Shown in pieces: positions 1-11,600 of a stretch of 64,000 nucleotides of DNA. Numbering within the stretch: the stretch's first letter is position 1; the number at the start of each line of letters is the position of its first letter. The notes beneath the pieces were generated by a model. It worked only from the letters and a program-made list of their open reading frames with translations. It was not told the origin of the DNA and did not search any database. The position numbers and the translations under genes are program-made. Source of the DNA: Plantago major (taxonomy: Eukaryota > Streptophyta > Magnoliopsida > Lamiales > Plantaginaceae); assembly GCA_026545765.1 (NCBI GenBank), contig CM048844.1:50433401-50497400 (forward strand), in the 5' to 3' direction.

Positions 1-153
1 ACCTATACTCCTATTACAAGATTTACTAGACTAATCCTACTCAGTGATTTCCTCTTTTACAATGTTCAAGTGAACCAAGAGTACTTAATCACCTTTCTGG
101 CTAAGATAAGAACATGTGATGAGTGATCAAAATACTAACAGATATTCCTAACA
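1..153 (-). mobile_element. Copia LTR, right end only
   Basis: The stretch matches the last 150 bases of the copia LTRs that end at 44002 and 61534, including the shared text around CTCTTTTACAATGTTCAAG and GTGAACCAAGAG. It ends in CTAACA at 148-153, after which the sequence becomes Athila 3' region. No polypurine tract or copia interior follows, so this is either the 5' LTR of a minus-strand element or a solo LTR; the window edge prevents a choice. A target duplication of about 5 bp (CAACT, 154-158) is expected but its partner lies outside the window. Confidence 0.75.
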
Positions 154-500
154 CAACTTCTAAAATCAGCCGACTAGCAGCCCAGTTGCTAGCTATTTAT
201 GACAAAGAAGATGCTGATGAGCTGGCAGAAGATGAGACCACTACCACCACTACCACTGTAACTGAAGAAGAAGTCCCCGTTTCAGTTGAAGGAGTTTGTG
301 ACGGTTTAGACGATCAGTGGGTCATGGAGGAGGAGACGTCCACCGATGTGACTGATGAGGAGACTGAACCAACCGTTTCCGGCTATTTTGAAATGGAGCA
401 GACACCTTATACCACCCAGATGACACCATCGGATTCATTTTCCGTTCCCCCACCTTCCAGTGATTTGTACAGACTAGCCCCAGCTCACACACGAGACTAG
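154..500 (+). pseudogene. Tail of an Athila-type third ORF
   Basis: An open frame of about 115 residues runs from the copia LTR junction to a stop at 498-500. It is acidic and rich in threonine (a run of seven Thr), then proline/serine rich near the end. No domain is recognisable. Its position, just upstream of an Athila 3' non-coding region and LTR, suggests that it is the low-complexity C-terminal tail of the Athila third ORF. The N-terminal part is outside the window beyond the copia insertion. It is not similar to the tail of the other Athila third ORF in this window (around 44600), so the two Athila elements belong to different subfamilies or this assignment is wrong. Confidence 0.45.
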
Positions 501-1198
501 CCATGGAGTTTCGACCCCTTTTATCGTTTTTTACTTTCCCCCCTGATTCCCTTAGTTTTATTTTAGTTTTTCAGTTATTTAATTTTAGTGTGTAGGGAAT
601 AATGGAAAACAGGAGGAGAGGAGCTAAGGATGGCTCCCAAATTGCTGAAGTTGGCAGGAAGGACGCAAGGGATTCCTTCCCGTTCGATAATGGATAGCAG
701 CAGCCACACGTTTTAGGAAGTACATTTTCAACTTTCTTTCTTTCTAGCCTATTCATTAGGGACCAGCTTTAGTCTTGGTTTGGGGAGGGGGCAGCTTTCA
801 TGTACTTATCCATATATGTGTCTGTCATGTCTGTCTTCGTGTTAGTGTTTTTCCCGTTTGTGTGATTTATGTTGTGTCTAAGTCTGACTCCCAAGTCGAG
901 CATCTATTGCATCAGTTTGATGCTTGTGTTTTGATTGACCTCTAATTAGTAGTAGTTGGCATGTTTTAAATTCTTTAAGTTCGTTTTGCTTGTAAATAGA
1001 AAGTCTGTTCTACTTCTGTAGTCCAAAAAGCCTGTGAGCAAGCCTAGCCGATGAAAAAAATATTGTACCTGCGAAATTTGTACTTGTGTGACTTTCTAGG
1101 AAGTGCAAACTCTCTTGCTTACTCCTTATCATGCTCATGTGTACTCTGTGTAAGTTAATTATGACGAACGGCATGTTTTTCATTTCTTATTTTCTAAA

Positions 1199-1229
1199 CC
1201 CAAACCCGTTCCAAAGAACAGGTTTAGGG
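1199..1229 (+). repeat. Decayed Athila 3' hairpin
   Basis: The arm CCCAAACCCGTTC is followed by a short loop and an imperfect reverse complement (GAACAGGTTTAGGG). The same hairpin is perfect at 45579-45607 and 63131-63159, so this is a decayed copy. Confidence 0.6.
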
Positions 1230-1245
1230 AGGAGGTTTTTGTGCG

Positions 1246-1246
<1 letters not shown>

Positions 1247-1302
<56 letters not shown>
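1247..1302. repeat. (TA)n microsatellite
   Basis: An uninterrupted TA dinucleotide run of about 28 units lies inside the Athila 3' region. The homologous stretches at 45625 and 63175 have only a short ATATATG, so the expansion is private to this copy. Confidence 0.95.
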
Positions 1303-1303
<1 letters not shown>

Positions 1304-2065
1304 GACTTGTTATTGGCATTGTTCATTTAAAAAAATATATCATAAGTCTCGGAGTGTATCTATGGCACTTGTGCCACCGTTAGTCGTGTTGGGCACGTTT
1401 CAAATACTACATACACACCGGCGTGGTCCTAAAAAGCCATATGTCTGTGAGGGTTGATGGCGTGTATACCAAACCAGCACGCACAAAAATGCCGACTTTC
1501 GGTAAATCAGACACTACCAAAACAAAGAGACATAATAAAGCATATGGATCATTAAATGACTGCAAAAAATGAGTATGGAAAAAAGTATAAAATATAAAAA
1601 TTTGAAAAAAGAGAGAATGATTGCCATTTACGAGTCTAATGCTGTTGTAGAATGTTGATTAAAAGTCCCTTCTGACTTAACTAATAGAGTACTTTACATG
1701 AGGTATTTGAGGCATGTTTGTGATGTGAGTCACCTTCTTTCTCTTTTTGATTGCTTGAGTGATTACCTTTACTGGACACTTCCAAGAGAGTGAGAGATAG
1801 TTGCATAGGATCCACTTGTGAGGGATTACCGGGTTAGACTTAAGTTCTATTTACTCGAGAAACTAACTTCTTGGATTTTTATTTATTCTTCTGCAAACGT
1901 CAGTGCAATTTCAAACCTCTTGCATCTTTCGGGTTTAATGCTTGCAATCGTAGACTCGGTAGCTTGGGAGCTAGACATTATCTGTTTGTCTATGTGTTCT
2001 TTGTTTTTCTAGATTTTTAAAGAGTCTGTTGCTTGAGGACAAGCAAGGGTTCGATTTGCGGAGTT

Positions 2066-2614
2066 TGACGAGTCGATTTTACATCGTCATATTTGGTCTT
2101 TTTTACCATCTTGTTGTCATTCTTAAGTGTAGTTGTAGTTTATTTTATTAGAGTTTGTTATGTTTTCGTGTTTTGTGTGTTTTGTAGGTGTTTGGTGAAA
2201 TCACATTGAAATATGGCTAAAACAATGCATATTAATGCATTAATGGAAGTAAGGAAGTTCCCGGGCCTTAAAGACGGTTGAAAACGGAGTCCAACGGTTG
2301 AAACGAAAGTTGATTCGGAGTTCGGATGGAGATTCTAGAGATGTTCGAGTGAAGATATGTGAAAGTGCGAACTTGGAGCAGTCCTAGTATTTTGACTATA
2401 ACTTTCACATATGAACTACGATTGACCTGATCTTGGTGTCCACGCATAGATAAGACCAAGAGCTACAACTTTACTGAAGAAAACATTTTCAAATTACGAC
2501 GTTTGGACACTCAAAAGGGCAAAAAATCGGGACTGGGAAACATGGCGCGCGCCAGGCGCATATTTTGCGACGCCAAGCATAGTCTTGGCGTGCTCCAGCG
2601 CCGCCAGATGCATA

Positions 2615-2673
<59 letters not shown>

Positions 2674-3730
2674 CAGTCGCGATTTTTTTTTTTTATCATA
2701 TTCTCATTATATTTGTTCTATTGTTTTCTTCTCAAAAACCTAGATTTCATTCATGGGCAATTCCTTCACCACCTATTACTGGAGAATTGAATCCGATTTA
2801 CATTGTATTTGTTCGTGATTGTCAATTATGAATACGTTGGTTATATTCTACTGATTGAATTAAGGATTTGTCATCCTCCGAGCATAGTGACAGCCTCTTG
2901 GTAACAATTTCTCCTTCTTCATAGTTTAATATTATTGATGTTGGATTGTTTGATTATTTCTTACTTACTGGTGATGAGGATGAGTAGCTAGACACCCCTT
3001 TATGGGGTTGTGATGATTCAATGCATGCGAGTTAGGGTTTACTCAAATCAATAACAAGTAAAATGGGATTTACTCTGTGCCTTTTTGATTAAATGCGTAT
3101 GTAGTTATGCGTATTATGTTTTACCTACAAAATCATCAAAGGACTATGCAACTGATTTACCACCAAAACGTCTAGAGATTGCTAATCCATAGGTTCATAG
3201 CAAACACAATAACTACATTAGCTTATTAATTGTAGCTTGGTGAAATTGACGCCTTCGCCAATGCCATATGTTTTGTAGAACAAAATCAGTTAGCTCATTG
3301 TCATAGTCCTTCGTACCTTATCTGATATAAGGTGTCTGCCTAGAGAGACTAGAGTTGTGTAATAATCATTATGACGTGTCCCAGTGATAACTAGAGTAAA
3401 TTGACATCGTTATTATTGCATCTATTCGTGCTAGCTAGCAGCGATTATTCGTTACCACTCTGTAATTTGACAACTTGTCTTGATAAGATCGATATACATG
3501 TGTTTGATTTCTTGGCGTTGAGAGTTAGATTAGTAATTTGAACTCACTGCCGAAGCAAAAAAACATTTTACTGCTTTCCTGTTCATAATTATATTCCGTA
3601 AAAAGAACTCAGGTTAGTTAAGTCCTGAGAGACCGACCTCGGGGTTAACTTCACTGCACTACAAGTTTTCGTAGTGTTGAGTATTAACTCTTGGCTTAAT
3701 ATAAATTTAAAACTTTGATTGGACACATCA
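2066..3730 (+). mobile_element. Athila 3' LTR, 1665 bp
   Basis: It begins TGACG right after the polypurine position and ends CATCA, followed directly by copia coding sequence at 3731. The order of landmarks (start block with TTTGGTCTTTT, GC-rich palindromic patch, AGAGACCGACCTCGGGGTTA near the end) matches the LTR at 25297-26746. As the last part of an Athila element whose body lies to the left, it is the 3' LTR. The flank starting CACTC is the right half of the insertion site in the copia third ORF. Confidence 0.85.
2615..2669. repeat. (TC)n(TA)n compound microsatellite
   Basis: About 12 TC units run directly into about 15 TA units inside the Athila LTR. Confidence 0.95.
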
Positions 3731-5315
3731 CACTCCAATGACTACTTGGACAGATCCAAGGTCCTGATAGAACTCCGCGAGGAGTTGAAACACTAGAATC
3801 AAGAAGTCATTGCATCTGTCCTTGAGGAACTGAAAAAGTTCACAGAACTCCTCACCTAGAGAACTACTAGTCTGATCATTGCTCAGAGAGACCTAGGCAT
3901 GGTAAGGGAAGATGACAATAACCTAGTCCACAAAGCCCTGAATGAAGCAAGTTATGCCCCTGGAAAGGCAGATGCCACAAGTGAAGCCATTGCTGATCTA
4001 ACACACAAAGACAAAGGCATCATCAAACAAAATCATGAGCTAAGAGCTAAACTACAGCAACTGGTAGCTGCATACAATGGGCTACAAAAGAATTTTGACT
4101 CTATGTTAGAATCTTTTGTTCTCCTTCTTGATCAGTCAAGCCTGACTAAGGGGGAAAGTTCTTAGAAAGGAAGAGGAAACAACAAAAGGAAGAGAACTGA
4201 ACCACCACTCATAATCAATGAGCCCCCTAGTCAAAGTCAAAACTTGCAGATTATGCCCACTACTCAGAAACCTCCTGCACAAGGAGTAGTCACAAGGGCC
4301 AGATCTCAGAAACCTCCAATGGGAACTAAGGCCCCAAGGAGAAGACAATGCAAAGGGAATGATGATCATGAAGAAGAAGAAGAAGGACATATCATCAAAC
4401 CCTTAGGCAATGAAAATGTCTGCAAATCTCCCACAAAGATTGAGGATGATGATGATGATGATGATGAGGAGGAGGAAACTGATGAAGATGAATCTCCTCT
4501 TCACAAAAAGGGAAGAAGGGATAATAGCCCATCTAAACCTATAGCTGCAGGACCACTGGCAGCTAAAACACCTTCTGGAAACACCAAGTCTATCCAAAAT
4601 GGTTCTTCAAGCAGCAACCCCCAAAGAGAAAACTCAAGACAAAGGAGGAACATACTGAGAGCTGAAAAGAGAAGAAGTCAACCACAACTCAGGCCAGAAG
4701 AAGCCAAAATTGAGTATGTGAAACTTGACCATGATCCTCCTGTCTACAGATGCATTCATCAGAGAAATGCATATTGGATACTGGAACTCAAGCACTTACT
4801 GGTAAATGAGGAGGATTTCCAGTACCCATCCATTAGCAATTAATGTCATGGAGAAAAGACAAGCCTATTATAGTTAACAGAAAGCATGTCAAGGACTGGC
4901 TGGATTTTAAAGTTGTGATAAGACAAAGAGCCATGAGAAAAGGACTTGCTGTGGAGTGTCCATATGGTAAACCAGATGATGTGCATAGAATCCCAAACCT
5001 AACTGGGACGGGGACGAAACCAAGGCTTGCTGTGGAACCCTATGAGTCATTCTACATGACTGGAGAACAATTCAAGGCTGACATCAAATATCTGAAGATC
5101 ATATATGAATACTTCAAACTCTCAGATATCAGAATTGAGCATGCTGGACATGGGGGAAGTATCTGTGGATAAAACACTTTGTGAAGAAGAATCCTACCAA
5201 ATCCTAAAGAGAAATCTGTGAAATTGCAAGGGACACTGAGATGATAGTCAGGACATTGCTTTATGACAAATCAGATGATATAAGGAGATTTGGAGATAGG
5301 AAATTCGCAGACTGA
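3731..5315 (+). pseudogene. Copia third ORF, C-terminal part (outer plus-strand copia)
   Basis: This is the C-terminal third of the long ORF that lies downstream of pol in the copia elements here. It aligns with copia 2 in reverse orientation (49080 down to 47444). In order: a coiled-coil region with the conserved R-T-T-S-L/I-x-I-A-Q-R/K-D-L-G-M motif; a Lys/Arg-rich segment; an acidic run of Asp and Glu at 4445-4490; an S/T/K-rich segment; then the conserved C-terminal module (CPYGKP, YESFYMTGEQ, SDIRIEHA). It is broken: in-frame TAG codons near 3795 and 3858 (the second where copia 2 has Gln), a stop at 4840, and frame changes near 4840 and 5150. The 5' side is cut by the Athila insertion at 3730. 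It is transcribed toward the LTR at 5682. Function is unknown. Confidence 0.8.
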
Positions 5316-5681
5316 TCAACTTGCCTGCTGAAGACTTGAAGACTTGTTAATTAGAATGTTCACTTGGAACTTGGATACACCTGTTGTTCTTTTTAACAAA
5401 GTAATTTCTTTTTTAATCTTTTTGACTGTAGTGTCTATTTTGTAAAAGTTATATGTGATCTCTATTGTAACCTATCTGATGAACTTACTCTCAGATATTG
5501 TTTTATAAAAGATAACTTGTCAGCAAAGATCACACCTTGTGATTTGGTTGATGTTTCTTTCTGCACTTAAATACATGAATTGAAAAGATCATAAGAAATG
5601 TGTAGGTGTTGGATTGTTTCCTCATCCATGTCATGTTAGATTTCAGATAGTCATGGTTGACTGATCAAAAAGGGGAAAATT
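5316..5681 (+). other. Copia 3' untranslated region and polypurine tract
   Basis: No coding signal is present. The AAAAAGGGGAAAATT tract at 5667-5681 directly precedes the LTR start TGTTAGG and is the plus-strand polypurine primer site. The equivalent tract in copia 1, on the other strand, is at 8376-8390. Confidence 0.85.
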
Positions 5682-6797
5682 TGTTAGGAATAGATGTTTA
5701 GATTTTGATCAGCAACCTCTATGACTTATCTTAGCTCAGAAAGGTAATTAGTACTCTTGGTTTTCTTGAACATTGTAAAAGAGGAAGTTTACTGAGTATG
5801 TTAGTCTAGCAAATCTTGTATAGGATGTTAGGCAAAATATAATTTTTATATCTTTGAAGAAGACCAAGAAGCAAGCATCCAGCAGAAGAACTCAATTTTT
5901 GAAGATCAAGAAACTGCACAAGATTGTTGAAGACTAAGGAGAAATGTCTCCTCAGAAATCTCATGCCAGATACCTTAATGAAACATGTGTTTTTCTATAA
6001 ACAAGTTTCTTAATAGATATCTGAGGAGTAAAGGTTACTAAGAAAGGAGTGTGTCAAGGCTCAAATACCTTGCATCTATCCGTTGAGACTACAGGACAAA
6101 AATAGTACAGTGCATGTATTACGCAGACAAAGATGTCTGAACAAAAGAGGAAATCTCTGAAAAGAGACAAAGCTCGCTACAGTACTATTTTCAGATATTA
6201 GTAGTTTGAATTTAAAAGAGCCTAACGGACACTACTCAAATAGCTTGAAATTCAACTATAAATATTACCACTTAGAATGCTTGAAAACACACAGAACATA
6301 CACACCTTGAACTTCAGTTTACACAACTTACATTCAAGCATACAAGCCTTCTACCTACTTACTCTCTAGCTTACTGTTGCGACTAATGTTCTTGAATTCT
6401 AAGTAGCACGAAAGTTCTAAGTGTCCTGATCCTTAACAAGCATTGTTCATTGTGAAAGAGTTGAATCCAAAGATAAAGTTGAACAAACAACAAAGACTTG
6501 GGTCAGTAAAGAACAACTTCCCATACACTGTGAAGGGTATAAGGAAGATTGATTCTAAGAGCTCTCTGAAAGATAACTGAACAAGTTATAAAGAAAGCTC
6601 ACCTGACAAACTACCTTAACCAACACCAACAGGCGTTGAGCATAGGAAGTACTTAGTTTGGAAAACTAAGGAACAACTCAAAGGTTACTGGTAGAGGAAG
6701 TACTTGGCCCAGATAGCTGGGGAACAGCTCAGGGGGAACACTTGGTTGGGAACCTAGTGTAAAAGGGATCAAGAGATAGGATTTTGTAAGGGAAACT
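5682..6797 (+). mobile_element. Outer copia 3' LTR, first part
   Basis: The LTR starts TGTTAGG after the polypurine tract. It is the reverse complement of the same LTR family seen at 42269-44002: for example AAGTACTTGG and CTCAGGGGGAACA match in reverse. It is interrupted at 6797 by copia 1 and resumes at 21514. The full length without the insert is about 1.44 kb. Confidence 0.85.
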
Positions 6798-8375
6798 TGT
6801 TGGTCCCGCAGACAACAAGGTTAAAGTCTAGGGCGGGGGGGGGGGGGGGGGAGGATGAATATACTTTAAAATCTTTTTGTTATCTAACACGGTTTCTCAG
6901 CAAGGTTTGGCTTGCTGATACTTATACTAGTTCAGAGAGCGGAAGTCTTTAATACAATTAAGTGCAGTCAGAAAGCTTGTAATAGATAAACAGATAAAGT
7001 ATTGTAAAGCTTTGATGAAAAGTAAAGTGCAAAACATATAGTGGTATCTGAAGGTGGCGTAATCTTTCAACTAATCCACTTCGCCCTTGGTAGGACTTGA
7101 ATTCACTATGTAAGGTTTCTGAGATCCGTTACAAAAGCCCTACACTAGCCAAATCCCTGCCACTCCTAAGTTCCCAACTCAGGATCCTTTGAATCCTTTT
7201 TCCTTAGCTAACCCAAGCTAAGTACTCCGATTCCCAAGAGACTTTCCTTAGCTAACCCAAGCTAAGTAATCACTCTCTTGTTGTTAAACTCCGAGGATTA
7301 TTCCTTGGCTTTCTTAGCACTAGTACTTACTGTATCCTCACGCCTGTTTGTTGTTTGATGTAGTGGTTTGTTCTAGGCAGTGATCACCTTGATAACAATG
7401 TTTCAGTTATCTCAGTAATCAAAGAAACTCAATTATAATCCTATATTTCAAGGACTAAGTCTAGTGTTTCTAAGTTCCAAGACTTGTCTTTGTTCAGAGG
7501 AATGAACTAACACTTGGTATAAATACAAGTATGTTCTACTTCTTCACAAATAGCTAATCAACGCTTAAGTGTTCTTGGAGTTGTGGGCACTTAGTGAACC
7601 AGAAGAAATCTGAGTCGCAACTTCGAATACAAGAGCTTTTTGAGAAAGAGTTCTTGGATACTTAAGAGATTTCTAGTGATTCTAAATTAATTGTGAGCTT
7701 GTGTGATTTTCAGTGCTTGTAGTTGGTTGGGCATTCGTCTTCGTGTTGGTGTATCCATCACAACTGCTAAGTGATCCTTTTATAGTGAAAAATGGAGCCG
7801 TTTGAAATACTATCCGTTGAATAGACATTTTCAATTTCGACTAGATGTCACTATCATAGTACATTCGACCTTTGTCTCTTTGTGTTCAGCCAGCAGGCTT
7901 TTCTGAGAGAAGTCTGATATAGCATTAAATGCATTTTACTATTTGGACTTTTAACCACAACGGTCAGATAGCTTCTCAACAGCTAGAAGATTCAGAAACC
8001 TCTTTGCTATTGCTATGCTATCACCTCTTCAGATACCTTTCAGAAACCTTGAGAATTTGGTCGTAACTTAATGGTTTCTGAGCGGTTGCTTTCCGAGATT
8101 TGTTGCATTTCTGATCAAGATAAACTTATGCAGTTTACTTGAGTCTTCATGTCTTCAGTAGTCTTCCTTGCTGAGTTGTCTTCAAATCTTCGAAAGATAA
8201 AATTAAAATTACATCGGAGACCTAACTCCTATATAAGTGACTATTCTATCATACTAAGTAATGTTTATCCTTTACAATGTCCTCTAATAACCTATGGACT
8301 TAGGAATACTAATCACCTTTCTGAGCTATGTAGACATGTGAGATTGATCATCAAAATCTATAGTAAATCCTAACA
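6798..8375 (-). mobile_element. Copia 1 3' LTR (left)
   Basis: It runs from TGTTGG to CTAACA and is about 1.58 kb. It matches the right LTR at 19945-21513 almost throughout, with scattered substitutions and a few small indels, so the insertion is not recent. A run of 17 G lies at 6835-6851. Short tandem repeats of the type CCTTAGCTAACCCAAGCTAA lie around 7200-7270. Confidence 0.92.
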
Positions 8376-8673
8376 AATTCCCCCTTTTTGATAGAGCAAC
8401 ACATGGCTACAACTTCCTAACAAATTTGGATTAGGAAACAATCCTTTACTTCATTATAATTAAAGTACAGAAAGTAAACATCAACCAAATCACAAGTTGT
8501 GATCTTTGCTGATAAGTTCAAATTTCATTCATCCACAATGTGGTAAGGTTATAATACATGTGAACTTCAACAAACAAAAAGTAAAGTTACAAGTGTGAAA
8601 AGATATAATAGATGTTATCTAAGAAAGCTTGGTCTTCACACTTGTTCTTCTTCTACATCTTCAGAAACCATGA
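8376..8673 (-). other. Copia 1 polypurine tract and 3' untranslated region
   Basis: Read on the minus strand, CAAAAAGGGGGAATT at 8376-8390 abuts the LTR and is the polypurine tract. The rest (8391-8673) is non-coding and matches the 3' untranslated region of the other two copia elements (for example AAGTAAACATCAACCAAATC). Confidence 0.85.
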
Positions 8674-11600
8674 CTACCACTCTGCATATTTCTTGATATC
8701 TTCTTGGTAGTTTAGAAGCATGGTTTTGACCTTCATTTCCACCTTCCTTGACACTTGGCAGGCCTGGTTGTATCCCATCTCAGGATTTGTTTTGTCAAAA
8801 TGAGTAGCATACATATGCCTACCCCATAACCAGGCATGTTCTATCCTCAGGTCAGAGAAGTTTTGTTTCTCATAAACCTTCCTCAGATAGTCTAAATCTC
8901 TGTCATATTGCTCCTTATCCAAGAAAAAGTATTCATAGGTATGGATCCCAAGCTTTGGTCTCTTGGTGATTCCAAACCCAGTGGCACTCTTCTGGATGGC
9001 AACTGCATTTGGTTTTACAAATGGGCATGCATCTCTGAGCTCTTTGTTAGCCGCCATTCTTCTGGTTTTGATCTCAAAGTTGATCCAGAGAAGAGCACTT
9101 CCTCTAGGCATTGCACCTGAGTTATTTTCTTTGTATTCATCTCCTCTGTACACATACATTTGATCTAGGATGGGCTCAGGGAAGTTTGAGTTGGCAAGTA
9201 GGTTCTCAAGCTTTAGCACCCATAAACCATTCCTTTGGTGGATGACATTTTGCATTGTTTGATCATTACATATCTTTCCCCATGGAATGAGTGCTGAGGC
9301 TTCTTGGAAAGCCTTGAGCTTTTCAGCTCTTTCTGAGAGTCTTCTCTAAATCCTTGCTTGCCTAGACTTTGAAATTCTCTTGCTTCATGAGGATCCAGCA
9401 TCCTCTAAGTTCATTATTCTACCAGAAGGTGTCTGGGCATGGAGAGGCCTTGCTGCAATAGGTGGTGGTGGTTGAGACTCAGTGTTAGTCTCACTATTGC
9501 TCCTCTGGCTCTTTATGATGAGAGGTCTTTCTTCTTCCTCCTCTTCATCATCATTGTCTTCATCCAATCTTTCAGGAGTCAGACTTCCTCTACATGTTCT
9601 TTGTATATCAGAGAGGTTCCTTATTTCCTCTGCAGAGAGATGGATTGTTGCTGAGGAGTCAGATTTCCTCCTGGATCTGATCTGCCTTGGTGGTGGTGGA
9701 GAAATCACCAACTGCTGCCCTCTTTTCTTCATAGGAGGTTTCTTAGTTGGTTGTGAATGTTCCCCCTGATGAAGTTTTCCATGTCCTTCCCCCTTAGACA
9801 TGTGTTGCTCTTCTTCGGCAAGCTTTACCTATGATTGATGAGCTAATGTCTCATTGATGTTGTCATCAAGCTTACTCAGAGATGAGAAGCTTTCCTGCAT
9901 CTTTTGTTGATCAACTTGCAGGTTGTGGAGAAGTCCAATAGTAGGGTGCATAATCTCTTCCAACAACTTTGTTTGTTTAGCAATAGCTTTCAGAGCAGCC
10001 TGTGCTTGCTAGAGAGCTTGGTCCACCTTCTTTCCATCTTCATCTCTCATTGGTGTTAGATCTTTCTGAGTGATAACAAGACTTGTTGTTCTTTTGAGCA
10101 TGACTTCCATGAAGTCCTTCAGTGAGGGATTCTCGGCATTCAGAATCCTTTTATTTTCTTCGGTGAGGGCTTTGATGAGATTAGCAATGTATTGGGTTCT
10201 AGATGTCCCTAATGCTTTTAAAACTCCCATGGTTGCTGGGTTAGGCTCATCTGGATTGATGATTTGCCTCTTCCAGCCAGAGACCATGTGCTTCTCAACT
10301 AGTCCTCCTGATGACCAACTTTGGGATAGGTTTCTATCTGGTCTATCTTCTTCACTATCACCAGATAGCCCTAAGCTGAAGTTAGCTCCATCCTCATCTT
10401 CAAGTCCAGCAACCTTTTCAAGTTCTGGCTCAGGAGCAATTGACTTTCCCTTGGCCTTTATGAGAAGTTGCTGCTTCTTCTCATATTCTTCTTGTATAGT
10501 AGCAATCTCAATTCTTTTTCTGTCCTCTTCCACTTGCTTAGCCACAGCTGCTAGTAGTTGATTGGGGTCAGCATGCTGGGCTTGAATAGAAGGTGGAACT
10601 GCTTGTGATGTTATTGTAGCTCTGGCATCAGCTTCCAGAATAGCTTTTGATGCAGCTTTCTGAGCCTCTTCTTCAGTAGTTTTCTGAAGAGACTCTTGTA
10701 GAGCTTGTGCTCTTCTTTTCATTCCTTCACTATCTAGCAAGGGTGCTAGACTAGCTACTGCAAGTTGAGTAGCTTGCTGAACCTTACTTTGAAATTGCCT
10801 CTCAGTACTAAAATTTTCAGATGTCTGATCATTAGCAGGTGATGCTTACCTATTGGTTGACTCAGAAACCCTCTTGTTTTCTGAAGGGGCCTTGGAGTGG
10901 GTGAAAGAATTGTTCTGATCTTTGTTTTCATTCCCAGTGTTGGGATTGCCAACACCTCTCCAGCTCCAGGATTATTTTGGGAGTCATCATCCCCATCATC
11001 TTTTTCATCCTTCTTCTTTGGCTCACCAGAGGATGGCAGATCTTCCAGATTGTTCTCATCAACTTCCTCTGCCTCTTCTTCCTCACCATCACTAAGTATT
11101 TGGATGATTGGTGGCTTGCTGGAGACTTCCTCTTCTTCATTATCTCCAGTGAGGTTCTTGTGAAAGATTGGCATATTTGGATTTGTTGCCAACTCTTTCT
11201 GAACAGAAGGAGGTGCCTGCTGGAACATACTCTTCAGCCCTTTCTTTACTTCATACTCAAAGCATGGCTTCATTGTCTCATGGAATGAGTAGCTTCCTTT
11301 AGGAAAAATGGGATTTACATAAGTCTCCAGCTGCAAAAATCCACTCCTTTTGTCTTGGTTGTCCAGGAGAGATGCAAGCTGAGAGAGTGACATTGTTCTG
11401 ATCTTTTGCCACTTCTTGAAATGCTTGATGATTTTAGGCAAATCATTCAGCTGGAACAAATGATAGTGCATGTTCCTTGTCTGAGTGGAGACAAGTACAT
11501 CAATGTTCTCTTGAGTCTGTAAGGATGAACACTTAGTTAGATTCAATAAAGAGTGAGCAACCAATTGTATGTCAGAAAGCACTTTGTTTACCTATTGTGT

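Larger units (their letters stand above)
501..2065 (+). other. Athila 3' non-coding region and polypurine tract
   Basis: There is no coding signal over 1.56 kb. The stretch from about 750 onward parallels 45110-46415 and 62690-63964: the motif TTTGGGGAGGGGGC, the block beginning CTCATGTGTACTCTGTGTAA, and GTGAGGGATTACCGGGTTAG are shared. It therefore is the region between the third ORF and the 3' LTR of an Athila element. The purine-rich GCAAGGGTTCGATTTGCGGAG just before 2066 occupies the polypurine-tract position. The copy is clearly older than the other two, with many substitutions and a TA microsatellite replacing unique sequence. Confidence 0.75.

Noticed and set aside
1131-1457. Open frame across the TA microsatellite
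   Set aside because: It is open only because the TA repeat codes alternating Tyr-Ile; homologous copies at 45510 and 63060 lack it.
3041-3720. Possible structured RNA or tRNA in the Athila LTR end (conserved AGAGACCGACCTCGGGG block)
   Set aside because: No cloverleaf can be folded and the block is an LTR feature shared with 26645.
10070-10561. Serine-rich plus-strand frame of 163 residues
   Set aside because: Antisense shadow of the acidic coiled-coil part of the copia third ORF; no similarity to known proteins.
10758-10849. A fourth intron in the copia 1 third ORF (GTAAGC donor to TTGCAG)
   Set aside because: The sequence between reads through in frame with sensible residues into the downstream coiled coil, so an intron is not needed.
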